The translations under genes were made by a program, and so were the position numbers. Positions 1 to 13,652 of a stretch of DNA of 64,000 bases are shown here, piece after piece; position 1 is the first letter of the stretch, and each line of letters starts with the position of its first letter. The DNA is from Psettodes erumei. Its lineage: Eukaryota; Chordata; Actinopteri; Pleuronectiformes; Psettodidae. Under the pieces are notes generated by a model. It did no database searches. It was not told where the DNA came from and saw only the letters and a program-made list of their open reading frames with translations. The DNA is taken from assembly GCA_016785225.1 (NCBI GenBank), contig JAFBJZ010000613.1, positions 496,001 to 560,000 on the forward strand, in the 5' to 3' direction.

Positions 1-489
1 GTGGCCAAAACATAAAAGAGCACATTCCACTGAATATGGGTTATTATCACGTCACATCAAAGCCTATTTGTTTTTTGTAAGTAACAAGCACAATTTGTGA
101 GGCAGTTATAGCTGTGTTGTGAAATATGAGCAAGCCTTACATTCCAGAAACTACTCTCGGCTATAATCTGAGAATTCTGACGGATGAATGTTTGTAATGG
201 GGCCACATCTTGCATGCATACATTAACATAGCAGTGGAGAAGAAGGATGCAGGGCGTGAATTCCTCCTTTTGCTTCTGATGCCCTCTGGCTGTGCTTGTT
301 AGTGTTTAATGAGCACTTGATCATAGGTGATGTCTTTTCGGTCGGCTAAGGATAACATGCTGAGGAGTGCTGCTGATGAAGAGGGGCTGAATGAGGTCCC
401 TCTAATAATAACTCCCCTCCCTGCCCTGTAGTAAAACCAAAAATCTGCACATTAGGGACAGTTGTAGCCTGAAGAGACGTGGGTTTGTG

Positions 490-640
490 TCTGTAAGGTC
501 AGGGGTTCAATGTGCCCTTGAGCAAGACACTTTGCCCCCTCCCCGAGCTGTTCCACTGGCCATAATGCAGGCAGAAGGCTGTGTTTGTCGTACTGGGCAG
601 CTCCCGAGTGTGAATTTGTGTAACCTTATCATGGAGGAAC
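490..640 (+). mobile_element. Degenerate SINE-like repeat
   Basis: Contains GGGGTTCAATG, resembling a tRNA B box, followed by CCCTTGAGCAAGACACTTTG. That is the typical wording of an abundant fish interspersed repeat (GGTTCGATTCC...CCTTGAGCAAGGCACTTAACCCC). The rest is too worn to set borders. Confidence 0.5.
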
Positions 641-3600
641 CACGGCAGTGCTGTGAACAAACCCTCTGTGCTCAGCAAACCCACTTCCCTGCATAATTAA
701 CGCCAGGAAAAAATGATCTCGGGTGAACGTGGGGTGAGGTCAGCCTGCTGCTACCATCTGTGCAGCAGTCGGAGAGGAGCCTTTACCATTCTGCACTGAA
801 AAATACCATGCCGACATATCCTCAGGACCCTCTGAAGTATTCAGAGGCACAGGAGATCTCTAAATTCACACCTACAAAATGTGTTTTCAAATATTTGTAT
901 GCTATATGTTCACAATATTTACTGTGAACATGTTACTGTCCCCAGCTACAGCTGCCAGGATAAAATATAGAAAATACACACTCCTTTTATTTCAAACCTG
1001 CATTTATAAATCTGATAGCATCCTTGAAAGATGCATAAATAAAAAACGGGTTTACTTTGTGAGTTTAAAATGGAATGATTATTACTAAAATACAAGAAAT
1101 GAATACATGACACTGCAGCCAAGCATAAAAAAAACATTTAAAGGGAGAAATTCATGTTGCAGCAGAAGAGAGATAGTAAACACAGACAGCGGTGAAAAGA
1201 TATTAAAAAAGCAATTTCAATGCAATAAATAAATATAAAATAAGAAACTGATTAAATTACACAGATACTCACACATTAGATGAGCTAAAATCTGCAACTT
1301 TGAGCTGATGAAGCTGCCAGATGAAATTCCAGAGGATTCCCAAAGTTTACAATCCAAACATCAGGGTGAACCATCCCACAGTTCTCCAGACATTTCACAT
1401 AAGGCCCCATGGTGGTGCTAAAAGAACAGTCAGGGGTTCATCAATAGGGTTCATCCTCTGGGGAACCACAGATGTCACATTAATATGAATCAATCCGATG
1501 GATGTTGAGATATTCGGTCCGGACCAAAGTGCTTGAAAATACCAAGATACCAAAGATAAAACAAATACGATGATACAGCATATATATAAAAAACAATAAT
1601 ACAGAGTAGCGAGATAGTAATATTTTATACTTAGGGTTAATCCTAGCGTTAACCCTATTTTATAGGTAGGCAAGCAGTATAATGCATTGTAATGGTAAAC
1701 AAAGTGTAGGTCATGTGTATTTATTTAGTTTTTGATTCTGAGCCCTTTCAAACTTTGTTATTTGAATTTAGTTTGACATTGATGCCCAGGCATGAAAGCA
1801 AATCCATCTACAAAGGCAACAGCACGGTGCATGAATGTAAATTGAAAACAATGCAGGCTTCTCCCGCTGTGGTACACTGCACACCAGCCGGCTGATTCTG
1901 AATGTGTCATTGTGTTCGCGTCTTTCCCCATACACATGAACCGTAACTAAATGAAACTATTTTGTTCACTCAGCAGCGGGGCTTAGCCACCGTCTGCTGC
2001 TCCGCTGGCTCCGCTGCTCGCTCACTTAAATCTGTGCCAGGGGGCTTTGTCCGTCCAGGAGATTCACTGCCGGGTACTGAGCCCATCCAGAGAAGCGCTT
2101 TATTGTAAACATAGGCAGCTCCGGTCCATAATGAGGTTTTGAGGCTGGAGAAAGTGGAGTGGGTCATAGCACGACAAATCAACAGGGCTTCACCCGGATA
2201 ATGTGATCTGGCCCTCATCCAAAGAGTTATAGTAAGGGGGTGGGTGAAGTAGTCAGATTTTTAATTCTGAGATTATGATACTTGGAGGTAAATGACACAA
2301 TATTACAGAGATATCAAGCACCTTCTTATTCCACAGGTTTTCTCCCCTCTTTGTCTCAAAGCCTGCATTTACATTTTTACACAAAACACGTTGAATTATG
2401 ACCTAATTATTGGTTAAACCCTTTAAATCATTTGTCTGTTAATGGGAGTGACTACAACATCAGCCCCCTCGTAAGAAGTCACCATCAAATATTGTCTACT
2501 TTTAATTAATTGCCATTTAATAATGACTTTGCCCTCTAACAACTCATACGTTTTCTTCACAGCTAGTAGCTGCGGATTCATTTGTTATCGTTACTGGGAG
2601 TAGATTGTGTCCACTTTGTCCCTCAGTTCCTGGCCTGTTAGCTTACTCGTCATATATCAGTGAACATCTCTGTATCCGTTGAGATTCCTAAGAGCGTATG
2701 GATTTCTGTTAGCTCCTTTTTTCATTTTATCTATCTGGGATGTTATTGGCTGCTAGTTTCTTTTCATTAGCCAAGCTGGCATGCCAGTCCAATAACCAAC
2801 ATAAATGCAGGTACCTGGTTTGGCCCCAAGTCAGTCGTTTATTTTGTGTTTTATATGTGAGAGATCCGGCCTTACTCAAAGCCCCATTCTCAGAGAACAA
2901 TATTATTACTGCATAGCCCCACTGTATCGACTATCATTTTTAAAATGATCTTATTACCTCCATTTTAATTTCTTGCTGTAAAGCTTTATTGCACTTGTAG
3001 AACATCATGAGGATTCAACAGATCATCTCATTTTAATAAGTCAAATATTGATGTGTGCAGGAAAGGATACTCCCACACCCATCTCCATTTATCTTTCTGT
3101 TCTCTACAGTAATTATTACATTTAATTTGTGACATAATTAATGAGATAATCCAGCTGTTGGCAGTTTATAGTATTATTCTTATTGTACAATAATCCTCAT
3201 GTTATCTAAAACTATAAACAGATGAGTTGTAACAAGTAGTTGTGAGTAGAGTTGTTTGTACACAGGAGCTATGATAACCACTACTGTAAGCCTTCACTTT
3301 ACTGTTATTCTTCTCAGGTGTTTGTCACCAGATTCTTTCTCCTGCATCAGAGCTGTGTCCAGTCACTGCTTAATAAGTTTGGCAGTTTAAGTGTGCGCAT
3401 GTGAAATTCTCCCCTCGTACAAATTGCCAAAGAAAAGGAAATGAAGCCTTCAGCCTGATGGCCTGTACAAAACCCATTAGATATTTGACCTATCAAAACA
3501 GAATCTCTGGTAACTGGAAAATGAAAATATATGTGATTTTTTTTCTTTGACGCATATTAATCATGAAAACAGATATACTGCTATTATGCCGAGATTAGTT

Positions 3601-3748
3601 GCCTGTGGCGTTTTCTTGAGGAGGCATTCGGAGAGAAAATTGATGTGAAAATCACATCTTAATTGAGTTTCCTGCCCAGGGAAGGATCCATAATGGAACC
3701 AGCACTGACGAAATATTAGTTGTTGTATGCTTCAAATGTTTGAGGAAA

Positions 3749-3749
<1 letters not shown>

Positions 3750-3787
<38 letters not shown>
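3750..3787. repeat. (CA)n microsatellite
   Basis: About 19 uninterrupted CA units, followed by a short broken CA tail. Confidence 0.97.
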
Positions 3788-3790
<3 letters not shown>

Positions 3791-4149
3791 CACACTTGAG
3801 GCAACTTTGTTAGAAACATATAAACAAATACTAAATGATGACAAGGGGGACTGAATTACATCAGTTCTTCTTCGGGTAAATCAAATTCTATTATCCAAAG
3901 TAATTATTTGTTACTAATTAATCCAGTATTTCTACAAAATTTTATACAGCAAAACCACTTTGTACATGTGAATTAAATTGCAGTGATTGCGATGTCTGAA
4001 ATGAATCGATTATTCTACATTCTTGTTTGAGAAGTTTTTATGGGAACTTAGTCAAGAAGTACTGACTTTCAATATCATGGCAGCAATAACAGACATTAAG
4101 GTTGTGGAGATGTCATGGATTAAAAAAAAAACAATGTCCAACAAACAAT

Positions 4150-4170
4150 CCTCCTCCTCCTCCTCCTCCT
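4150..4170. repeat. (CCT)n trinucleotide repeat
   Basis: Seven CTC/CCT units next to a short A run. Confidence 0.9.
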
Positions 4171-4297
4171 GGGAATTTTGCCACACTATCATCTGACTTG
4201 CAACAATATAAGCTGTTAAAACGATTTATGGGGGTTTTTTTGTTTGTTTTTGCTTTTTTACAGGAGCCTGCTCACACTTTCTATCACACACTGTCAC

Positions 4298-4322
4298 CAG
4301 GGTGTTGATTTCCAACACCCTG
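4298..4322. repeat. 10-bp perfect hairpin
   Basis: CAGGGTGTTG (4298-4307) and CAACACCCTG (4313-4322) are exact reverse complements around a 5-nt loop. It may be chance. Confidence 0.8.
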
Positions 4323-7300
4323 CTGTCGATTGTGTTGTAGGTGATTTAATAAGCAGCCAGATAGAGAGAAGCAGCGAGTTTGGAAAGACTGCGAGCGCAC
4401 ATCGCTGTGAGCAAGAGCGAGCGTTCTGCAGGTTCACCACGCCGGCTGATGGCACACGGACCAAAATGGCCGCCCGGCGGCTCAGCTGCAGTGAACCTCC
4501 TCAAGATGTTTGATTGCGGCAGTCTCCCGTGTGTGCTGGTAATCACGCATCAAGCTGTGTGTACCAGCTCCAATTTGTATATGAGTGGGCGCACAGCATG
4601 ACCCGCACGATGGCACCTGAGAGAACTGGAGGAATTAATTTATCAGATTTGAGCAGAAGACAACATCCTTTCCTGGAACAGAGAGGAGCCAGCCTGTAAA
4701 CATGAGCTTTGTCATTTAGTCAGTGAGTGCAGTGCCTCACCATCAACAGTAAAGACCCACTAAGTTCCTGTTTATCAAGTTTTTTGATGAACTTCACTTT
4801 AACTTCACTTGGATCTTTCCATTATCTGATACTACTCCTTTTACTTTTGCTGCTAATACGTCTGTATTTTGTGAGTGAAGTGTGAAGTATTTCTGCTCTA
4901 TTTCACACTGCAGTATTGTTACTTTTACATGAGCCAAAGATATCAGTATTTCTTCCACCACAACTCATTTCCCCTCTAATCTAATATATGCACAAGTACA
5001 TTGAGAAAGTTGAAGCATTGCACTTTTTGCAGCCACTGTTGTATGTTGTTAATCCCACCCTCCATGGGAAACGCCCACTTTCAAACTCCACATTCCCACT
5101 TTACAAACAGGCCTGATAATCAGGCTGAACAGCCAATTCCCTTCATCCGCCGTTTGACTCACTGAACAAATCCCAAATATGTGTAATGTTCAGAGGTCTA
5201 AAATTAGCAAGCGCAGGTGGGGATAACCCCGGTGACCCTCCAAGAGCCAGAGAAGATATTAGCCAACTATTCACAGGCTGAGTGGCACTTGTATGTGTGA
5301 AATTGGTGTGCTCCAAGGAGCGCTCCTTTTAAAAATGAACAATAATCATAATAAGGATTGACTCTTAAGAGGATTGGGCAACACTGGGAGACACATGCTG
5401 ATCACCGGCCTTTTCTTCGGCCTGGTAGCCGTGTGTTTGGGGCCACTGCGCGGTAAATATTGATAAACCAGCCTCAGTCACTGCCCATGATTTACAGCTG
5501 CATATTTTATGAATCAGCAGATCATTTCTCAGGAGCAGCGTGTGTGTTTGTGTGTTTGGGTATGCAGATTTGTCACTGCAATATCCACAGCCATGCACGT
5601 CCGTAATTAACACTTCCAAAGGGATGTTTAGTGACCATCTAACAGAGACATCCTGAGAGGACCATCAACTTCATTATTGCAAGTTCATTCATGTCGACAG
5701 GAATTATAAGCAGCGACTAATGTTTCTCTATAAGTTATTTAGATGTAAACTAGACAACCTCTTTTTGAGATGAAATAACATTTTCAGAGTCAAACAGGGA
5801 CACAGGCCTTGAGGAAAAACTTTGCTTTCATCGTACCACTCTGTTCATTAGTGCAGTTTTGAACATGCTACTTTTCAACACAAGGGCGCCCCAGTTTCAA
5901 GGCTGCATCTCATTTCATTGAGAAGAATACTTATATGGGGTTTTATACTTCTTTTAGCCCTTGTTACTCAAAGGGAGGTCACTGTTATACACAGATGGAA
6001 GTGTTTTTTTCATTTTTTCCCCAGTTGTTAGTTGCATTGGCATGCAAACTAATGCAGAGGCTGACTTTTGATATCGACATCAAAAGTTATCTCATAGCAA
6101 AATTTAACTTCAAGGAGAAGTTACAGCCTGTATTTCAAAACTTACTGCTTTAAGGGCAATCTTGCATTTGAAATTGGAATCAAAATAGCTTTTGCGCAGG
6201 AGGAAGTGGAAAGAGGCAATCTATTTGTTTGGACTGAAGCCTGAATCACCGTCTCACACACACAAGTGTCCTTTCATAAATAGGCTCAGGCGTGGGGTCA
6301 TTAATAACCGGAGAAAGTCATTACATCTCTTCCCTTTGCTGAATAATTGAGCCACTGGTCTCCATGTGCGTTCATTGTTAATATGCTCATAAGCTCAATT
6401 TTTGAGCCGGCCCGATCGTGGGCCGAGGACACGCCGGTCTAATCAGGCTGCGGCTCCTTTTCCTCTTCCTCTTCTTCCTGCTTCTGCAGCACAGCGATGA
6501 CTTAACCTTCATCACGGCTGCTTTGGTGCAGGCCCATCACAACCTGAACAAACAACACTTAATTGGATTAGTCTGCTGGATGCTGTGTTCATGTACGCCG
6601 CCCCTCGCAGAGACAGAAAGTCGCACACCTCTGATCTCAGAGGAGGCAAAACGCAGCCTGTTAACGTGACTGAACAAATCAGAGGGCACCAACAGCTACA
6701 AGAGCTTTAACCTTTGACATTTCCCACCACTGCATTTGCATCTCACCAAACATTTTTTATGTGAGGTTCTTCATGGTCAGATTATTGTTTAAGATGAAAA
6801 GAGCCTTTGAAGACATCTCATTGCCATTCATAAGAGAAAATGCTGTGTAGATGAAGGCTTGGCTCTTCTATTTTTTCTCTCAGTTGTTTTTCCATCATGA
6901 CACAATATGCATTAAAATCACTCATGGACCAAGGTTGCCAGAGTGTTGTGTTAAATGCTCTTGTCCTCTTTCTAATCTGAATTCAACGTATCAGATGAAT
7001 GGGGCCGCACTGCGCTGCATCAATATATGACACAAACAAAACCTTCTGCATTTACTCAGTCACTGAATTAAACTCCCTTTCATGCCAGTGGACGAGAGCT
7101 TTTAAACCTTTCACTGCTCCATGTAGAAATGTACTGCAGTGGGTCCATATGTGTGAAAACACGTTGGCTGACCTGTGCATAGATTTTTATCATGCTCCCG
7201 CTCCATCATTATGCCTTTTGTGTGTGTACAGTAACACAGTCATTAATCAGCTCCAAATCCTTGTGTCTTTTTAAATTAATTTTGGTCAATTTGAAGAGAG

Positions 7301-10300
7301 CAAATACATTTGTGTCTGTATCTGCAAGTCACACAAATCGACAGTATGTAGCCATGACTTCATGCTCCACAGCCATTTTTCAAAGCTGTGAAAAGAAATC
7401 TTAGTTCGCCTCCATTAATCGGTTTGCAGGCAGAAATCTTAACGATGTGGGTCAGTTAATCCAGAACCATCTGCATGGTTACACTGCACAGCACCAAGGG
7501 TAGGTTAGAAAATACATTCTTTATAAAAGATTTGGTTGGACTGACCCTTTTTAAGACCGGAGGCTGAGGGAAACAGATGAAACGTGACAACAGTCTGGCA
7601 CAGATTCAAGCCGCACACACACACAACATCCTAACACTGTACAGTATGTGCGTTAAACAACGCACACATTCTTTCAAGAACCATTACAGTATGTTGTTTT
7701 TTTCTTCTGGCTTTTCCTGCACACTTCTCTCAAGCCCTTAGCTCTGGCTTATACAACAAATCCACATCTTCTTCCTTATGTCAACATATTTATTTCTACT
7801 TCTACGTCCTCAGTTGAAGCTGTAGGTCCAAGCACATAAATGGCCAGGAGGGAAATCTTAGTGAAGAGGAAAGAATGAGGGCACGGTTAATGCTTAATAC
7901 TGTACTGAGAGCCACTAATAACTTCAGCAATTTCCTTTTTTTCCAGCACTGTCGTCCAGGAGTGTTGGCGTTTGTGTGTGAGTGTTAACATGAACAGCAG
8001 CAAAAACAGTGTAGGAGAGATCATACATGTTGAAAAATTGTCTTTGTTGTTTTGGGGCTCTTAACATCAAGCACAATTACTGAACTGGAAACAGTTTATT
8101 AGAGTGTTGGGCTTTTTTGTCTGAATATTTCAAACAATCCACCCACCAGCTGCTACAGCAAAACTGTGTTTGATTGTATCACCCGTGGGTGGCAAAGTTA
8201 ATTAAACTGTCACTGTTTTAGAGATTATCTTGATGCAATCTCCGTCCTACAGAGCACTTTTTAAAAGACTTTAACGTTAAATTAAAACCTCAGATGAGTT
8301 TCAAACTTAACGCAAATAATGAGAAACTGTTGAAGGGCACACACAGAATGGCACCTTTAGGTAGATGATGTCAAGCTTGGTGTCATTTCTTATCAATATA
8401 ATATATATGCAGAAAACAGTAAGGTTTATTTGTGAATATTGCATCATTGCAGTTTATTAGAAAGGAGAGGAAGCAAAGCAATTTTGAGGAAAATGATTTT
8501 TGACGTATAATAGTTTTATTTGTCATTTTTCAATTTGTTTCACTTTGTTTCAAATCACAGGATTAAATGCTCGACTACTGTGACTTTAAAGTTTCTCGGA
8601 CATCCTCTCCAGTCCCACTGTATGAACCCCAAGTGCAAAGCTGAAACATTTGGGAGATGCATGGTGCATTATACAAAACTTTGTCAGGGGGATAATGGCT
8701 GCAAAAAGGCTCATGTGCTCTTACAAATTACAACCTTCTCTGTTTTTTTTCCTCTGACAAACACAGAATCATCAATGAAGCCACACTGGTTCTAAGTATG
8801 GACAGTTTCATAAACACAGCAGCAAAGCATGGATGCAGTGGTAACATCATCTATCACTTCGCCTCTGATGCACCCCCTCAACACCTTCCTGTCACCATGG
8901 CAGCAGCAACAGGAAGCAGTTTGATAACTCTGTTTCTTTGTTGGGAAAAAAAGAAGCTCTTGCTGACATTTGGACGAAGATAACTGACGTTATGTCAAAT
9001 CATGTTACGGCTAAAGAATAAATTGTTATTTCTGCTGCACTGTCAAAAGGCAAGATGCCAGTAAAAGAGACGGGGAGTGGACTCACTGTGCATCTCAGTC
9101 CGCAGAATGTTACCATGTTAAGTCTTTTTGTGCAGTCATTAATAAAGGAGGAAAGTCTAAATAATCAGTCCTTCTCAAATTCAAATTGGAGAGATCAATA
9201 GGTGTTGAAAAATATTACATGTAATCAGAGACTGTTGCCCACAATTCATTGTTAGTGCTTTTAGTTTTTGCCGCTCCTGATGATGAGGTAGGAACAGAAA
9301 TTCAAGACTGAGTCATTGTTGTTATTAGTTCCACCTGTGCTTTTAGTGAAATGTTAGCTCAAAATGTCTGCTGTGAATAAAAATAGCACTCTATTTATTT
9401 ATCATTTCTTATTTCTTAAAATTCTGGCGACTGTAGTCTGGCTGTACATGTAAGTGAATGCAGATGGAGTTTTGATGCCTGAGGAGGACCATGCTAATTT
9501 ATGTTCAATTAAATTAGTCATGTTGAACGCGATAATTACTCATGTTCAGCGAAATGATCATCCAAGACTAGACGCTGATACAATGTGCCATGACTGCAGC
9601 TCCTGGGCATTTTATTTTCTTCGTCATAACAGCGGGGATGGGCCGACTCTAATTTTAAAAGCTTTAAAGGCTTGCAGCCTGACAATGTTCCAGCTCAAAC
9701 TGTGTGTGTGTGTGGTAAAGTGGGATAGTGGGATATGCACGCATGTATTGTTCATCATTGCTCTGGTCATTATACACAGAATAAACCACTTTTCTCAGTC
9801 TTATTGACCTTTTAACACAGCAAATCCTTCATAGGATTCCAGTAAAAAAACAATGAACCTAATTTATTTATATGGGATGATTTAGAATGTAAGTGAAATG
9901 CTTAATACATGACTGAAAAAGACAAAAATGTGCACTGGTAAAAGCATGAAAATGTGGTGGCTTGTGTGAGGGTAGACTCTCTGGATCCTGCCCTCCCAGT
10001 AGGAGTGGTAGTTTGTGGTAATGGAGGCTCGTTACTGACAAGGTGGTGCACCTGCTGTTTGGCCTATTTAAACAGCTCCCTGCCCTCCTTCACTTCACTG
10101 CTGGCTCTTCAAGAAGGCACAACTCCTCTGCACAACTCCCCTCAGACAGATTTAGTGGTGTATTTATGTTCTGGATGGACCTTTAACTGTGTCCCAAAAC
10201 CCTGCATCACGCAGATTCTCAGAGAAGTTTTGTGTACTCACTTTGCAAAAGTGGCAAAATAGATGCTCCTCAAAGATGCATGCAGTTGTCACCTTCAATA

Positions 10301-13300
10301 AAGCATTGACCATCTCTATGTCTGTGTCTGCAGTTGGGTCGATGCTATCTTGTGACCCAACCTGCATCTCCACCAGTTTTGAGAAGAACCCAATATGATG
10401 TGATGTTTTGTTGCCATCTTAGTAGAGTTCCCAAGAACTGGAGCCACTTCCGCCCAGACTGAGTATAAGCCCCTGAGCTAGCAGTGTTTTGAGGCCACTA
10501 GCTAAACGATCCCTCTGCTCTCGCCCCGTGTCCAGGCTGGAGCTCCCATCCCGCCTGAGCCACACAAACTGTTTGTTTTTGCCGCAGCTCGGCCGCTGAA
10601 TCTGCAGCTATTCGTGCCAGCAATCCTCACACTGCCCCTGTGGTGGGGTGAAGGTCGAACTTTACAGTATCTGGATCCAGAAGGCTCCCTGCTCCCATTC
10701 CTTTTTTTTAATCTTTTCTCCATGACGCATTACTGTTATCGGTGATAATCAGTAGCTCAGCCAGAAATGAAACTGTAGGCAGTCTGTTATTTCCCCAGTC
10801 CATCTCGAGACAAACAATCCCTCTTTGGTTTACCTATTTCTACAGGGAAAACAATGAGAACCATGCAGCCCATGTCTTACAAAATGTTACCAAAGCTCAG
10901 GCCAACTATCATGAATTCCCAGTTGTGTGTGTTACTTTTGATGTATCCTGAAGTTCAGCTGCCCATTGTGGCAATTAATTCATTAGAAAAACATTGTTCC
11001 TGGCGAATGCACAAAATTCGTAGGAAACAACTGTCAACAACCTCATCGGCATTCACCTCAGGTGTTTCTGTGGTAGAGTTTATTCATAGGTGTGTTATTC
11101 CACACATCTGTGAAGTTAAACATTTTATTTCTGACTCAGATCTGGTTGCGGCTTAATGAACAAAGCCATCTACGTGATGTTTGTTCTTATTATGAAAGTT
11201 TCAGATCCTGTAACATTGTTTTGCCTGCAGGCTGAAGACCTTGCAGTTGCTGCTGAAAACGCTTTTTGATGCCCCTTTCCCAATTAGCGGCTTTTATTTT
11301 TATGTTTTTTGAGCTTTCAAAGACTCTCTTTAAAGCTCATGCACCGTGAACGAGTCATAGGTTGTAAATCATCCCTCCGGCCTCTAAACTGAAAACAAGT
11401 TTTAGCTTCAGTGGCGATGAAGTAAATGATTACTGTGGATGTTAATATTCAGATCATGGTTCAACAACCTCTTGCAGGGCCATCTGAAAATTTAACCTGT
11501 TTTGTTAAAGCTACACCCAATTTTCTTAAATCAAATTAACTCAGTCTTACTTTATATTTTTATTCTAATATTCCAATAAGCATTTTATGCATTTTCTTGT
11601 ACATTAAAGTGAGCTTACATCACAAACAGCTACAAACCTTTTTTAAGCTTCATTTGAGCTAAATGTCTTAAAATAGCACTATAATATCTTCAATAGTACG
11701 ATACTTATACATTTAATTTACATCTTACATTTCACACTTGATGGTGCTGTAATCTGACCATTAAATTTTGAAAGTTATACCAACAAATCATTCTTCTTGA
11801 GCTTTTGGTGGTGGCCATCACGTTTCCTTTGGTTCCTTTTAATGTGGTGTACCTCATGGCAGAATTCTAGTTCCATACTATTTTACTAAATGTCATTATG
11901 TGGCCTGACTTTTATTAAAACACCTTAGTTGTTTAAAATCTATATCTCTGTAAAACTCACAAATGCATTTACAGATGTGCAAAAGAAGTGTTGTATGTTC
12001 CAACATGGTTTCCCATGTTTTTTTAGACTGTCTCTGGCACGTGAAAGATGTGCAGGATTGCCAGAATGTGTAAAAATTAAATATGTATCTAAAGACAAAA
12101 ATGTTGAATGGAGAAAAAAAAAAAGACTTGCAATCTTGTCCATTTATGGAAATCAGTTAAAACATGTCATGCAGATTAAAGTGCCCAATATCTGTCCAAG
12201 GAGTAGCTAAGCAACACTATAATACACATTTTACACAGACAAATTTATTTATTTATTGAAGAAGATCTGCTCCATATTGCCTGTATAGTTGAGAATGTAC
12301 ATGTATGTCATAGATTTGCATTGTAATAAAGCTGGTGAGCCTCCCTTACAGGGCACGCATCAGTGAAAGTCCCGGAATAAAATGTTTAACATAGCACTGA
12401 CTGTTTAGGCACCTCAGGGGATTCATATCCCCTCATGGAGATATGGATCCCCTGCATGTCTCCCTGCATACAAAACCACATAAACATTTTTACATTGTTT
12501 GTCCTGTCAAGCTGCTGTTTTGATCACAGCTCAGTGTGTGTGTGTGTGTGTCACCTAAATAAGTAGCTGATTTTGTGTTAAATTGTTTTAAGGGCACCAG
12601 TAAGGACTAAAAAAAATGACTGGTGCAGAAATGACATTACGTGACAGGGGCACTTATCATCCCACCCAGTTTTAGCCGTCTGTTAATCACTGTCATACTA
12701 CCATTCAGCTCATTTTAAATAATTTAGTGCCCTGCCAACATGGACTATATACCCTCTGCTGCAAGAGTAGTGTGACAGCTATATGTTGGGAGCTATTTCT
12801 TCATATGTACTGTGTCTTTAATGCTGGTAAGACAACCAAGAATGAGCTACATACTGTGAATGAAAAATATGTAGCGTTTTGTGGATTTGGTTGCTGTGTG
12901 GGGTGTGAAAGTGGTTTTGTACAATCACAAAACAGCAGGGGGAAAAAAGAGTGATTGCAGGGAGACAGCAGGAACGCAGCGATCCCAGCAGTTATATTTA
13001 CAAGGATGCTTACGTGAACCAGATATGGTAAGATTCTCTTTAATGTCAGGTTCCAGCCTGCGATTGCATATTAGCTTGAGAGAGTGGTGCTCTCCAGCAC
13101 TGTAATTACCTACAGTAAGTGTCTTCAGCCGAGAGAGTGGCAGCTCACGCAGGCAGGGGGTGGACTTTGTCTCAATTAGCCTGCTCTGTCTCATCTCCTC
13201 TTTCTCTGCAAAGACATGAGTAACATGGAGACTGGGGTTTGTCCTGCATACAGCTGGTGGACCCATCCTCTCCTTGACACAACAGAGAGTGTCACAAGAT

Positions 13301-13557
13301 GAAACGGGAAGCATTTAGAAGCTTTTGAAGTGAAAGCTTTAATTTGGAAGCGTGACACAGCTCTGCAGTCAAATGTGTGATGTGCAAACAAATTGCATCC
13401 TTTCTGAAGAAGAAACTCACTGGTTACATCTGCCGCGTTCTGTGAGAGCAGCCTCTGATAAAGGTTTGATAGCCAACTGCTTTTGATAAGTCACTCATGA
13501 AAATATCTCCTTTTTGTCTGAGAGTATTTATTTCTGCTGTTCCCATTAATACTCAGT

Positions 13558-13620
13558 CTGGGGAAGGCCACAAGCTTTGTTGTCCTACATTTTCGAACAA
13601 AGCTTGTGGCCTTCCCCCAG
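13558..13620. repeat. Near-perfect inverted repeat (22-bp stem, 14-nt loop)
   Basis: Positions 13560-13581 are the exact reverse complement of 13596-13617, leaving a 14-nt loop. Two more pairs form after a single bulged C at 13618. Twelve bases downstream is a 20-T run (13633-13652). No coding role is seen. Confidence 0.9.
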
Positions 13621-13632
13621 GAGCATAGTACC

Positions 13633-13652
13633 TTTTTTTTTTTTTTTTTTTT
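13633..13652. repeat. Poly(T) tract
   Basis: Twenty T residues, close behind the 13558-13620 hairpin. It could be a poly(A) tail of a minus-strand retroposon, but no retroposon body is recognised beside it. Confidence 0.95.

Larger units (their letters stand above)
641..13557. other. Gene-free flank, left part
   Basis: No exon, RNA gene or intact transposon is recognised. Besides the CA and CCT repeats, the sequence is mostly AT-rich single-copy DNA. Two patches (about 6290-6575 and 9450-9680) have many TAAT homeodomain cores and no simple repeats; they may be conserved noncoding elements. Small ORFs (up to 117 codons) show no family signature. Confidence 0.5.

Noticed and set aside
3750..3787. 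CRISPR-like array
   Set aside because: Simple dinucleotide repeat without spacers.
13558..13620. Rho-independent bacterial-type terminator (stem followed by T run)
   Set aside because: The shape is similar but the window is vertebrate DNA; T run is 12 nt away and no bacterial gene is near.
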